Origin: CAG-791 sp964386925
Lineage (GTDB): Bacteria; Bacillota; Clostridia; Lachnospirales; Lachnospiraceae
DNA: 8,494 bases
Reading direction: 5' to 3'
Assembly (NCBI GenBank): GCA_964386925.1
Contig: CAYLUU010000099.1
Span: forward strand, 1-8,494
A program made the position numbers and the translations under genes. Shown here piece after piece: positions 1 to 5,982 of the stretch. The number at the start of each line of letters is the position of its first letter. Position 1 is the first letter of the stretch. Under the pieces are notes generated by a model. The model was not told where the DNA came from. It saw only the letters and a program-made list of their open reading frames with translations, and made no database searches.

Positions 1-1932
1 GACGTGGAAGGCGGGGGCGCAGCGTGCTCTGGGAATGATACAGATGCAATGGCTGAGGTCGTCTTGTCCATCCTGTCAGACGAGACCTTCCTCTCGAAAA
101 TGGAACAGGCCATACGGGAGCAGTACATCAGTGCATCGGCTGCCGTTCGGAAGGCGGCGGATGACTGCATCGAGTTGTTCCGTACGATGCACTCGGACTA
201 TCTGCGTTCACGGCAGGATGATATCCGGGGCGTCGCAAACGAACTGATTGCTATTCTGGAAGGAATGAGCAGTGTTTCACTGCGGGAGAGATCGGTTCTG
301 GCTGCGGAGGAAATCAGCCCGGCGCAGCTGTTGTCTGTTGATGAGAAGATGATCGGCGGGCTGCTGACAGAGAGAGGCTCCGGGAATTCGCATGCAGCAA
401 TTCTGGCAGGGACAATGGGAATCCCCTATCTGTACGGCAGCCGCGAAGCGGTTGCGGAGGCAGAACGTGCTGCATATATCATTCTCGATGGAGAAGTGGG
501 AACCGTGATTACAGACCCGGATCCGGAAACGCGAAGAGCCGCCGAGGAACGCATGGCGCAAATCGTCCGCGAGCAGGCGGAACGAGCTGCCGCAATGCGA
601 GACGAACAGGTAGAAGAGGAAGTCCATTGCCGTACGAAGGTCTATGCCAACATCGCGAACATAAAGGATCTCGAGGCACTGCGAACATCGGGCGCAGACG
701 GAGTGGGTTTGCTGCGTACGGAGTTCCTGTTCATGGAAAGGGATACAGCACCGGATGAAGAGGAGCAGTATGCCGCATACAGGGCGGTTCTCGATGCCAT
801 GGGGGATAAGCCGGTGGTGATCCGTACAATGGACATTGGGTCGGATAAGAGGATGCCGTGGCTTACTCTGCCGGAGGAGCCGAATCCGGCACTGGGACTG
901 CGCGGAGTGCGTGTGTCGCTGGAACACAAGGATCTGCTGCATACGCAGCTCCGGGCGCTGCTGCGCGCGGGGGTATGTGGGAATCTGAAGGTCATGGTTC
1001 CGATGATCACATCTGCCTGGGAGGTTGAGGAGGTTAAAGAGCAGATCCGCACGGCGCAGCAGGAACTGGAACAAGAGGGGACCTCCTTCCGGGCATTCGA
1101 GCTCGGCATCATGGTCGAAACGCCTGCCGCCGCTGTCTGTGCGGAGGAGCTCGCAAGGCAAGTCAGTTTCTTCAGCATTGGCACGAATGATCTGACCCAG
1201 TACACACTGGCGATCGATCGCGAGGCGCAGGGCTTGGATCGATATTTTGACCCTCACCATGAAGCCGTATTCCGGATGATCCGAATGGCGGCAGAAGGCG
1301 GGCATTCACACGGCGTGAGAACCTGCGTATGCGGGCAGCTGGGAGCAGACCCTGAGGCGCTGGAGAGGCTGCTCACATGCGGCGTGGACTCGCTTTCGGT
1401 TCCGATCTCCCGGGTGCGTGCAGCGAAGAAAGCCGCCGCGGCAGTTGAAGCAAAGCTGGCGAAGACGGAAACCGGGCAGGGAACAGAACCACAGAAGGAA
1501 GGCAGCAATGCAAGGGGGAATTGCAACGGAGAAGAGATTCCTGTTGTTCCGGCTATGGAAACAGCTGCCGCTGCGGATGGAGAGCTGATTCCGATGGAGG
1601 AGATTCCGGATGAAGCCTTTTCGTCGGGGAGCCTGGGAGAATGCTATGGCATTCTGCCTTCGAACGGCAAGATCTATGCACCCGTTGCGGGGACAGTTTC
1701 GAACATTGCAGAGGCAAGACATGCGGTGATCATTACCGACGATGCGGAGAAATCCTTCCTCATACATGTCGGCATCGATACGGTGAAGCTGGAAGGGAAG
1801 CCGTTTGTTCTGCATGTTTCACAGGGGGAGCGCGTGAAGCGTGATCAGCTCATCATGGAGGCGGATCTTACGGCCATTGAGCAAGCCGGGCTGTCACCGA
1901 TGGTGATTGTGGCGGCACTGGAGAATTCGTAA
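1..1932 (+). CDS. ptsI: PTS enzyme I with C-terminal EIIA(Glc) domain (5' end outside the window)
   Basis: This protein takes phosphate from phosphoenolpyruvate and passes it to HPr, the first step of the cytoplasmic PTS cascade. Counting from the GTG at position 4, the swivel-domain active histidine is H130 in GSGNSHAAI (enterobacterial EI has GGRTSH). The PEP-binding barrel shows GADGVGLLRTEF at 230-241, the substrate arginine in VVIRTMDIG, FFSIGTNDLTQY near 389-400, and the active-site cysteine C443 in VCGQLGAD. After a linker rich in Ala, Glu and Gly (about 475-525), a complete EIIA(Glc)/Crr domain follows at about 525-642, with both histidines: H573 (RHAVII) and H588 (LIHVGIDTV). The frame stays open to base 1, and alignment to E. 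coli EI suggests about 55-60 residues are missing, so the GTG at 4 is not the true start. No HPr domain is present. EI followed by EIIA(Glc) in one chain is an uncommon order. Family assignment is firm; the fusion is read directly from one uninterrupted frame. Confidence 0.95.
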   Translation, partial: DVEGGGAACSGNDTDAMAEVVLSILSDETFLSKMEQAIREQYISASAAVRKAADDCIELFRTMHSDYLRSRQDDIRGVANELIAILEGMSSVSLRERSVLAAEEISPAQLLSVDEKMIGGLLTERGSGNSHAAILAGTMGIPYLYGSREAVAEAERAAYIILDGEVGTVITDPDPETRRAAEERMAQIVREQAERAAAMRDEQVEEEVHCRTKVYANIANIKDLEALRTSGADGVGLLRTEFLFMERDTAPDEEEQYAAYRAVLDAMGDKPVVIRTMDIGSDKRMPWLTLPEEPNPALGLRGVRVSLEHKDLLHTQLRALLRAGVCGNLKVMVPMITSAWEVEEVKEQIRTAQQELEQEGTSFRAFELGIMVETPAAAVCAEELARQVSFFSIGTNDLTQYTLAIDREAQGLDRYFDPHHEAVFRMIRMAAEGGHSHGVRTCVCGQLGADPEALERLLTCGVDSLSVPISRVRAAKKAAAAVEAKLAKTETGQGTEPQKEGSNARGNCNGEEIPVVPAMETAAAADGELIPMEEIPDEAFSSGSLGECYGILPSNGKIYAPVAGTVSNIAEARHAVIITDDAEKSFLIHVGIDTVKLEGKPFVLHVSQGERVKRDQLIMEADLTAIEQAGLSPMVIVAALENS

Positions 1933-1961
1933 GGATGGCCTTTGGGGAAAAGGGGGATTCT

Positions 1962-2024
1962 ATGACACAGAAAATCAGCTTGCTGTTACCCGGCGATGCA
2001 TCTGGATGCAGGAAGGGAACCTGA
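1962..2024 (+). pseudogene. Start of an unidentified gene, broken off after 20 codons
   Basis: A good ribosome binding site (AGGGGG at 1951-1956, 5-nt spacer) precedes ATG 1962, 30 bp after the ptsI stop, as expected for the next gene of a pts transcript. The frame reads MTQKISLLLPGDASG and then runs into the 20-bp direct repeat at 2002-2021, ending at TGA 2022-2024. The sequence from 2002 onward is clearly of other origin, since the repeat and then an esterase tail follow. The likeliest reading is that a gene once continued here and was interrupted at or just before 2002. I do not recognise the family from so few residues. It could instead be a short leader peptide or chance. Confidence 0.4.
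2002..2021 (+). repeat. 20-bp direct repeat, left copy
   Basis: CTGGATGCAGGAAGGGAACC occurs here and again, exactly and in the same orientation, at 3406-3425. The flanks of the two copies do not match. A perfect 20-mer repeated within 1.4 kb is far beyond chance. The pair brackets the esterase tail, the Rpn gene and its terminator. It could be a long target-site duplication, the footprint of a recombination event, or a site that recurs in this genome. Confidence 0.9.
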
Positions 2025-2068
2025 TCTGGATGATGCTGACGAATAAGGCTGTTGGGGAATAAGAGAAT
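2021..2068 (+). pseudogene. Remnant of a carboxylesterase 3' end
   Basis: These 48 bp align without gaps to 8167-8214, the end of the intact esterase gene, with 5 mismatches. The frame reads LIWMMLTNKAVGE-stop (TAA 2060-2062), against LVWTMLTNKAVGE-stop in the intact protein. Nothing esterase-like precedes it: the match ends exactly where the 20-bp repeat begins. The differences (V/I, T/M, and two in or next to the stop region) show it is a diverged copy, not a recent exact duplication. Confidence 0.85.
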
Positions 2069-2134
2069 ATTGATGGCTCCTGTTTCTGTGAAATTTGCTG
2101 TATGTATATGGAAAAGCTTTATATACTATTCTTC

Positions 2135-2163
2135 TGGTTAATTTGCAATCGATGTACTAGAAT
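2135..2163 (+). promoter_or_regulatory. Candidate promoter of the Rpn leader (left copy)
   Basis: TGGTTA (2135-2140), a 17-bp spacer and TAGAAT (2158-2163) form a plausible sigma-70/A-type promoter. The diverged right-hand copy keeps the same pair (TGGTTA at 8355-8360, TAAAAT at 8378-8383) at the same spacing, although the surrounding DNA matches at only about two thirds of positions. The predicted transcription start falls near 2170, where the perfectly repeated block begins. The -35 box is poor, so this is a modest call. Confidence 0.35.
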
Positions 2164-2169
2164 GCAGAC

Positions 2170-2274
2170 AAGTGCATAGCGTATTCTAATCTGCAATCGC
2201 AAGACTGTTTATTCACAGTTTGGCAGCGATTGATCTTGAGTCTCATCTGTTACACATCGAGCGGAACGAAATGC
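2170..2274 (+). repeat. 105-bp perfect repeat, Rpn leader, left copy
   Basis: Identical at every base to 8390-8494, a distance of 6220 bp. Directly upstream (2081-2169 against 8301-8389) the two loci still align without gaps but match at only about two thirds of positions, so identity jumps abruptly at 2170. The right copy is cut by the window end, so the repeat may well continue through the Rpn gene. The block is the 5' part of the region upstream of the Rpn start codon. Confidence 0.95.
2194..2232 (+). other. Stem-loop in the Rpn leader
   Basis: CAATCGC (2194-2200) pairs with GCGATTG (2226-2232). Inside it, AGACTGT (2202-2208) pairs with ACAGTTT (2215-2221; one G-U), closing a 6-nt loop, TTATTC. 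The two helices are separated by an asymmetric internal loop. No T-run follows, so it is not an ordinary terminator. The same structure is present in the right copy at 8414-8452. It could be a leader RNA element or a structured end of the repeated unit. Confidence 0.55.
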
Positions 2275-2376
2275 ATGGTATCCATTTAATTGAGCAGGAG
2301 TTTCGCCGGAACAGACGGACAAGGGACATTTGCCGGAATTCACAGAACGTAAGAATGATGGTGAATGCGGATAGAA

Positions 2377-2405
2377 CCTCCTGCAGCAGTAAAAGCCACA
2401 GGAGG
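2377..2405 (+). promoter_or_regulatory. Hairpin occluding the Rpn ribosome binding site
   Basis: CCTCCTG (2377-2383) is perfectly complementary to CAGGAGG (2399-2405), which is the ribosome binding site of the Rpn gene (AGGAGGG at 2400-2406, 5 nt before ATG 2412). The 7-bp, GC-rich stem closes a 15-nt loop. As drawn, it would hide the Shine-Dalgarno sequence and keep translation low unless the leader refolds. Several IS transposase genes use such hairpins to block expression from outside transcripts. The pairing is seen directly; the regulatory role is inferred. Confidence 0.6.
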
Positions 2406-2411
2406 GCGGAA

Positions 2412-3299
2412 ATGAAGAAACAGTGTTGTAATGGCAGTGAGGGAAACGCAGCTGGTTCGAGATTTGATCTGAGGGTAGATCTGGAGGAGACACCGGAACA
2501 GCGGTGGGAGAAGGCTGGCATCGGGAGTGATGTCATTTTCTGCAGGGTGATGCAGAACAAGGAATTATTCCTGAAGCTGATGCAGAGGATCTTTCCGGAG
2601 CTGCGGCTCGTGTCTATAAAGAATCATACGATTCAAAAGACTGGATACGGACCGATCGACAGCAAGGGCGTGCGGTTCGATGTCTATTCAGAGATTGATG
2701 GACGTTGCTTTGATGTCGAGATGCAGATGCGTCAGGAGGGGGATGAGCGGAAGCGGACCCGTTACTATCAGTGCATGATGGATGAGCAACTGTTGCAGAC
2801 AGGGATGAGTTATTCGGAACTGCCGGAATCGTACGTGGTCATGATTGGAACGTTCGATTTGTTCGGACAGAATCGGCACATCTATCGGTTTCGGAATTAT
2901 GAGATGTCAGACAAGTCCTTATTGCTCGAGGACGGAACGATGAAGGTGTTCCTGAACAGCAGAGGGACGGAGGACGACATCAGCGACGAACTGAAGAACT
3001 TCCTGGATTTGGTGAACGGGCTGGAGCCGGCAGACGATTTCTGTGAGGAGCTTGATCGTGAGGTTAGGAAAGCGAAGCAGAACGCAGAGGTGCGGAGGAA
3101 CTATATGGACTTAGAGGATAAGCTGAGACATGAAAGGAACCGGGCGCTGAAGGAAGGTATTGAAATTGGCAGGATAGAGACATTGATCAATCTGGCTAGA
3201 TCTGGGACAATCACTCTGCAGATGGCAGCAAAAGCAGCAGAAATGAGTGAAGCGGCTTTTCAAGAGGAAATGGACAAGATGTCAGAAATACAGGGATGA
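2412..3299 (+). CDS. Rpn-family recombination-promoting nuclease / PD-(D/E)XK transposase-like protein
   Basis: A 295-residue protein of the PDDEXK_2/Rpn type. These are Mg-dependent DNA endonucleases linked to RecA-independent recombination and often annotated as transposases. The N-terminal block (about 37-66) has the usual shape: DVIFCRVMQNKELFLKLMQ. The catalytic core follows as GVRFDVYSEIDG (D90) and FDVEMQM (E103, Q105), where Q replaces the usual K, as is common in this family. Next comes the R..YYQ...DEQLLQTGMSY block (about 115-134). The C-terminus is a charged helical region with KEGIEIGRIETLINLARSG, typical of these proteins. The frame is open upstream to 2220, but ATG 2412 is chosen because of its AGGAGGG ribosome binding site 5 nt away and because the upstream residues look like leader, not protein. 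It is followed 24 bp later by a strong terminator. A second copy probably starts just beyond the window end. Confidence 0.85.
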   Translation: MKKQCCNGSEGNAAGSRFDLRVDLEETPEQRWEKAGIGSDVIFCRVMQNKELFLKLMQRIFPELRLVSIKNHTIQKTGYGPIDSKGVRFDVYSEIDGRCFDVEMQMRQEGDERKRTRYYQCMMDEQLLQTGMSYSELPESYVVMIGTFDLFGQNRHIYRFRNYEMSDKSLLLEDGTMKVFLNSRGTEDDISDELKNFLDLVNGLEPADDFCEELDREVRKAKQNAEVRRNYMDLEDKLRHERNRALKEGIEIGRIETLINLARSGTITLQMAAKAAEMSEAAFQEEMDKMSEIQG

Positions 3300-3322
3300 G
3301 TTTGTGGCGAAGATATAATCGC

Positions 3323-3358
3323 AAAGCCCCTCAGGAGAGGAATCTCCTGAGGGGCTTT
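3323..3358 (+). terminator. Rho-independent terminator of the Rpn gene
   Basis: A perfect 16-bp stem (3323-3338 with 3343-3358) with a GGAA loop, rich in G-C, runs into TTTT (3356-3359). It lies 24 bp after the Rpn stop. On the minus strand the stem is followed by only a short T-run, so it may also stop, less efficiently, the convergent araC-type transcript. Confidence 0.9.
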
Positions 3359-3405
3359 TCTATAGGAATAATACGCTTTGGTTGAAAAGATGTCGCAACA
3401 ATACC

Positions 3406-3425
3406 CTGGATGCAGGAAGGGAACC
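3406..3425 (+). repeat. 20-bp direct repeat, right copy
   Basis: An exact copy of the 20-mer at 2002-2021, in the same orientation. It sits 2 bp beyond the stop codon of the minus-strand araC-type gene (stop at 3428-3430), so the boundary leaves that gene intact. Confidence 0.9.
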
Positions 3426-3427
3426 GC

Positions 3428-4375
3428 TTACAGCGACTTGAATTTAGTCGGTGAGATGCCATACTCCTGCTTAAATGCCCGGTAAAAGGATGAATAATCA
3501 GTAAAGCCGACGGCTTCTGCGATGCTTCCAAGTGGAATGCCCTCCAGAATATAGGTTTTGGCAGCGATCAGTCTTCGCTGCGTCACATAGCGATAGTAGC
3601 CGATTCCCAGCCTCCTGTGGAACAGCTGGCTGATCGTACTGACACTGACGTGAAAATGCCTGGCAGTGCTCTCCAGGGTAATATGATCAGCAAGATGATC
3701 TTCGGTATAGGCCATAATCATATCCAGAAGGTCTTGCTTTTCTGCGGCGGGCTGTACAACACGCCCGCTGCCAAAATCCCGCTGCAGTGATACGAGGAGC
3801 TGCAATGTGTTGGCAAAAACAGCAGCCTCCCAACCAACTCCGGCAGCAGTATATTCGCGCACACCGGCGCGAAAGGCCGATTCATAGGCGGCAATACAGC
3901 CGGAGGCAAGATCTCCGGTGCGCAGCATACAGGGGAGTTGGTGCAGTTTCCTTAAATCCGGCCACTGCGTCTGCATGAGGTCAGCGCATGCAGGACTGAG
4001 CCAGATGACATCGCGACTATAGGGCTCCTGCAGCTGCTCCAGAAAGAGCGGCCGATGACTGACTCCCGGCGATATGAGCAGAATATCCCCTCGACGTACG
4101 CGGAAACGCTGCGTTCCGATCAGATATTGCAGCTTGCCGCTTCGTATAAAGATGATTTCATAATAAGTATGACTGTGCAGATTCACTACGTCATTCGCAA
4201 TGCTCACATCTTCCTGCGTCTGCACGAGGGGATCATCCATTTCGATTTCCTGGTAAAAATTCTCGCTTTGTATGTTCAGAAGAGCCAGTAACCGATCTCG
4301 CTCTTCTCGACTGGCTGGATACGCATCTATCTTACCAATGGTTTTTACCTGTTGCATAAAACTGTGCAATTTCAC
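3428..4375 (-). CDS. AraC-family transcriptional regulator (cupin sensor plus double HTH)
   Basis: A 315-residue cytoplasmic DNA-binding regulator. The N-terminal ligand pocket is an AraC-type cupin at about 65-107, with NLHSHTYYEIIFIRSG and RGDILLISPGVSH. The C-terminal AraC HTH domain is at about 231-315. Its first helix-turn-helix is TLESTARHFHVSVSTISQLF and its second is GSIAEAVGFTDYSSFYRAFK, ending in YGISPTKFKSL. The GTG at 4375-4373 is chosen as start because GGAG lies 8 nt upstream (GGAGATAATATC-GTG); the ATG at 4357 has no ribosome binding site. Longer in-frame extensions to 4573 would cross the operator region and look non-coding. It is divergent from the symporter operon, which it most likely controls from the paired half-sites in between. 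The effector is unknown. Confidence 0.9.
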   Translation of the reverse strand: MKLHSFMQQVKTIGKIDAYPASREERDRLLALLNIQSENFYQEIEMDDPLVQTQEDVSIANDVVNLHSHTYYEIIFIRSGKLQYLIGTQRFRVRRGDILLISPGVSHRPLFLEQLQEPYSRDVIWLSPACADLMQTQWPDLRKLHQLPCMLRTGDLASGCIAAYESAFRAGVREYTAAGVGWEAAVFANTLQLLVSLQRDFGSGRVVQPAAEKQDLLDMIMAYTEDHLADHITLESTARHFHVSVSTISQLFHRRLGIGYYRYVTQRRLIAAKTYILEGIPLGSIAEAVGFTDYSSFYRAFKQEYGISPTKFKSL

Positions 4376-4429
4376 GATATTATCTCCATAAAAATCAGAT
4401 ACTTGGATATAACGTACAGAATAAATGCG

Positions 4430-4461
4430 GGATTTGCAATATATGGTGCTGGATTTGCAAT
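4430..4461 (+). promoter_or_regulatory. Paired operator half-sites for the AraC-type regulator
   Basis: GGATTTGCAAT occurs at 4430-4440 and again at 4451-4461. The two are in direct orientation with start points exactly 21 bp apart, two turns of the helix. This is the arrangement used by AraC-type activators such as AraC at araI1/I2. The downstream copy touches the candidate -35 of the operon, as in class II activation. The repeats are seen directly; binding by the neighbouring regulator is inferred. Confidence 0.65.
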
Positions 4462-4489
4462 TATTATTTCGCGTTCTGCATCGTATAGT
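4461..4489 (+). promoter_or_regulatory. Candidate promoter of the symporter operon
   Basis: TTATTA (4461-4466), a 17-bp spacer and TATAGT (4484-4489). The -10 is good and the -35 is weak, fitting an activator-dependent promoter with the regulator bound next to the -35. The expected transcript start, near 4495, would leave a leader of about 100 nt. Confidence 0.45.
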
Positions 4490-4516
4490 GCATATCAGAA
4501 GCGAGAATGCAGAACG
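4472..4516. promoter_or_regulatory. 10-bp perfect inverted repeat around the operon start
   Basis: CGTTCTGCAT (4472-4481) and ATGCAGAACG (4507-4516) are exact reverse complements separated by 25 bp. Their centre is near 4494, about where transcription should begin. The arms do not resemble the GGATTTGCAAT half-sites, so they may be an operator for a second regulator, or a hairpin in the leader RNA. The function is unknown. Confidence 0.5.
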
Positions 4517-4593
4517 AAACCGAATTTGGATCGTTATGAGTCTGGATGAGGCGTGATCTGCGGTTACTACCATATCTGAGAAGGGGGAAGATT

Positions 4594-5982
4594 ATGGCTG
4601 GGAATAAAACTTCAAGTGGCTTGAACATGAAGCACAAGATTGGTTATGCCTGCGGGGATTTGGGCGGTTGCATGACGTTTGCGCTGATGGGCTCTATCGT
4701 AACGCGTTATTACACGAATGTACTGCAGGTTAACACGGTCATTCTGGCGACAATGCTGTTGGTGTGGAACATCTGGGATGCAGTAAATGATCCGATGATG
4801 GGCGCGCTGATGGACAAGGTATTTGCCAAACATCACGGGAAGGGCGGTAAGTTCCGTCCGTGGCTGCTGCGTTCAGCACCGTGTCTGGCGATCACCTTTA
4901 TCATCTTCTTTACGGTGCCTACATATTTTAAGGGCGTCACGATGCTGGTGGTTCTGTTCTTTTGTAAGATCCTGTATGAAGGATTTTACACGATGTTCAA
5001 TATCCCAATGGGGTCGATGCTGTCTGCAATGGCAGACACAGATGGAGAGAGAGCATCCCTGTCCAGCGCACGCGGGTTCGGCAGTATGGTCGGCAATATC
5101 ATTCCAATGATGATCATGCCGCAGCTGCTGGCTAAATTTGGAGATACCAGCAAGGCGTTCGGTATCGGTGCTACCATTTGTGCGATCATCGGATTTGTCT
5201 TCTGCATGCTGCATTACGCATGGACAGAAGAACGCCATGTGAGCGTATCCTCCGGGGAATCCAATGACAGTGTCAAGATGACGGATATTCTCAACGTTTT
5301 CCGTGTGAATCGGCCGTTCCTGGCTCTTTGCATTCATGGCATCTGCATCTGCACAATGCAGTATGTGTGCAACACCCTGGGCACTTATATGTATGGGGAT
5401 GTACTGGGGAATATCGGCATGATGAGTATGGCAAGTGCTGTCAGCATGCCGCTTGGAATTCTTGCATTGATTATCACTCCGAAGATTGCAGATAAGGTTG
5501 GACTGGAACGATTGATTCGTGTCTGCCTGTTGGTGGCTTCTGGAACGTATTTTGTACTGTTCGCAGCATTGATGATTATGAATGTTCCGGCGGTTGCCTA
5601 TATGCTCGTCAGCTCCATTGCCAGCGGATTTGCCAGCGTTTCGATTTACATGCAGTGGGGACTGGTTGGCGAAGCCATCGACTACAATGAGATGATCACC
5701 GGAAAGCGGACAGAGGGTTCTATTTACGGTACGTTCAATCTGACTCGCCGAATTGGTCAGACAGTGGGAAATTCTGCAGCAGTACTGGCGCTGGGCTGGG
5801 TTGGATATCAGGCAGGAGCTGCAACGCAGACGGTCGGAGCACTGACAGGAATTAAGGCGCTGGTTGTTCTGACACCGGCAATCTTTATTCTGGGAAGCTG
5901 GATTGCATTCCGGTTCGTATGGAATATTACACCGGAAGTTCGTGAGAAGATGGCAGCTTACAAGTCGAGCAAGGATGCATAA
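4594..5982 (+). CDS. GPH-family (MelB-type) sugar:cation symporter
   Basis: A 462-residue inner-membrane carrier of the glycoside-pentoside-hexuronide:cation symporter family (MFS fold, about 12 membrane segments). The family marks are clear. NIWDAVNDPMMGALMD carries D62, N65 and D66, equivalent to the cation-site residues D55, N58 and D59 of MelB. It is followed by GGKFRPWLL in the first cytoplasmic loop. Late in the chain come EAIDYNEMITGKRTEG and IYGTFNLTRRIGQTVG, the GPH pattern around DYxEwxTGxRxEG. ATG 4594 is chosen because of AGGGGG (4582-4587) just upstream; the frame is open a little further up without a ribosome binding site. It is the first gene of the operon. Substrates of this family are mainly glycosides and uronides, and the partner esterase suggests an esterified or aryl glycoside here, but the substrate cannot be read from the sequence. 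Confidence 0.92.
   Translation: MAGNKTSSGLNMKHKIGYACGDLGGCMTFALMGSIVTRYYTNVLQVNTVILATMLLVWNIWDAVNDPMMGALMDKVFAKHHGKGGKFRPWLLRSAPCLAITFIIFFTVPTYFKGVTMLVVLFFCKILYEGFYTMFNIPMGSMLSAMADTDGERASLSSARGFGSMVGNIIPMMIMPQLLAKFGDTSKAFGIGATICAIIGFVFCMLHYAWTEERHVSVSSGESNDSVKMTDILNVFRVNRPFLALCIHGICICTMQYVCNTLGTYMYGDVLGNIGMMSMASAVSMPLGILALIITPKIADKVGLERLIRVCLLVASGTYFVLFAALMIMNVPAVAYMLVSSIASGFASVSIYMQWGLVGEAIDYNEMITGKRTEGSIYGTFNLTRRIGQTVGNSAAVLALGWVGYQAGAATQTVGALTGIKALVVLTPAIFILGSWIAFRFVWNITPEVREKMAAYKSSKDA

Larger units (their letters stand above)
2022..3405 (+). mobile_element. Possible mobilised Rpn module between 20-bp direct repeats
   Basis: The segment contains, in order, the last codons of a carboxylesterase, a spacer, a structured leader, one Rpn-family nuclease gene and a terminator. 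It is bracketed by identical 20-bp direct repeats. It follows an apparently broken gene start and precedes an intact araC-type gene. The left part is related to the DNA after the intact esterase at 8165-8494, so the module carries DNA from a flanking donor gene. Rpn proteins are known to promote RecA-independent recombination. No IS-type terminal inverted repeats are evident; there is only a weak 8-bp pair, AGCGTATT at 2178-2185 and AATACGCT at 3370-3377. That it is a mobile unit is an inference; a collapsed tandem duplication is the main alternative. Confidence 0.35.

Noticed and set aside
4..6. GTG at position 4 as the true start of enzyme I
   Set aside because: The frame is open to base 1, and the N-terminal part of the EI fold, including the usual ASPGIA segment, would be missing.
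277..1305. Long minus-strand open frame (342 codons) inside ptsI
   Set aside because: It is antisense to well-conserved EI motifs, has no recognisable domain, and its composition (many Arg, Cys, His) is typical of a shadow frame.
2141..2149. ATTTGCAAT resembling the AraC half-site
   Set aside because: A single 9-base match without a partner 21 bp away, and not kept in the parallel right locus; probably chance.
2220..2411. N-terminal extension of the Rpn protein to a TTG at 2220
   Set aside because: No ribosome binding site there; the stretch forms leader hairpins, and ATG 2412 has an excellent AGGAGGG. An open frame alone is weak evidence.
4376..4573. N-terminal extension of the AraC-type protein to 4573
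   Set aside because: It would cover the operator and promoter region; the GTG at 4375 has a proper ribosome binding site.
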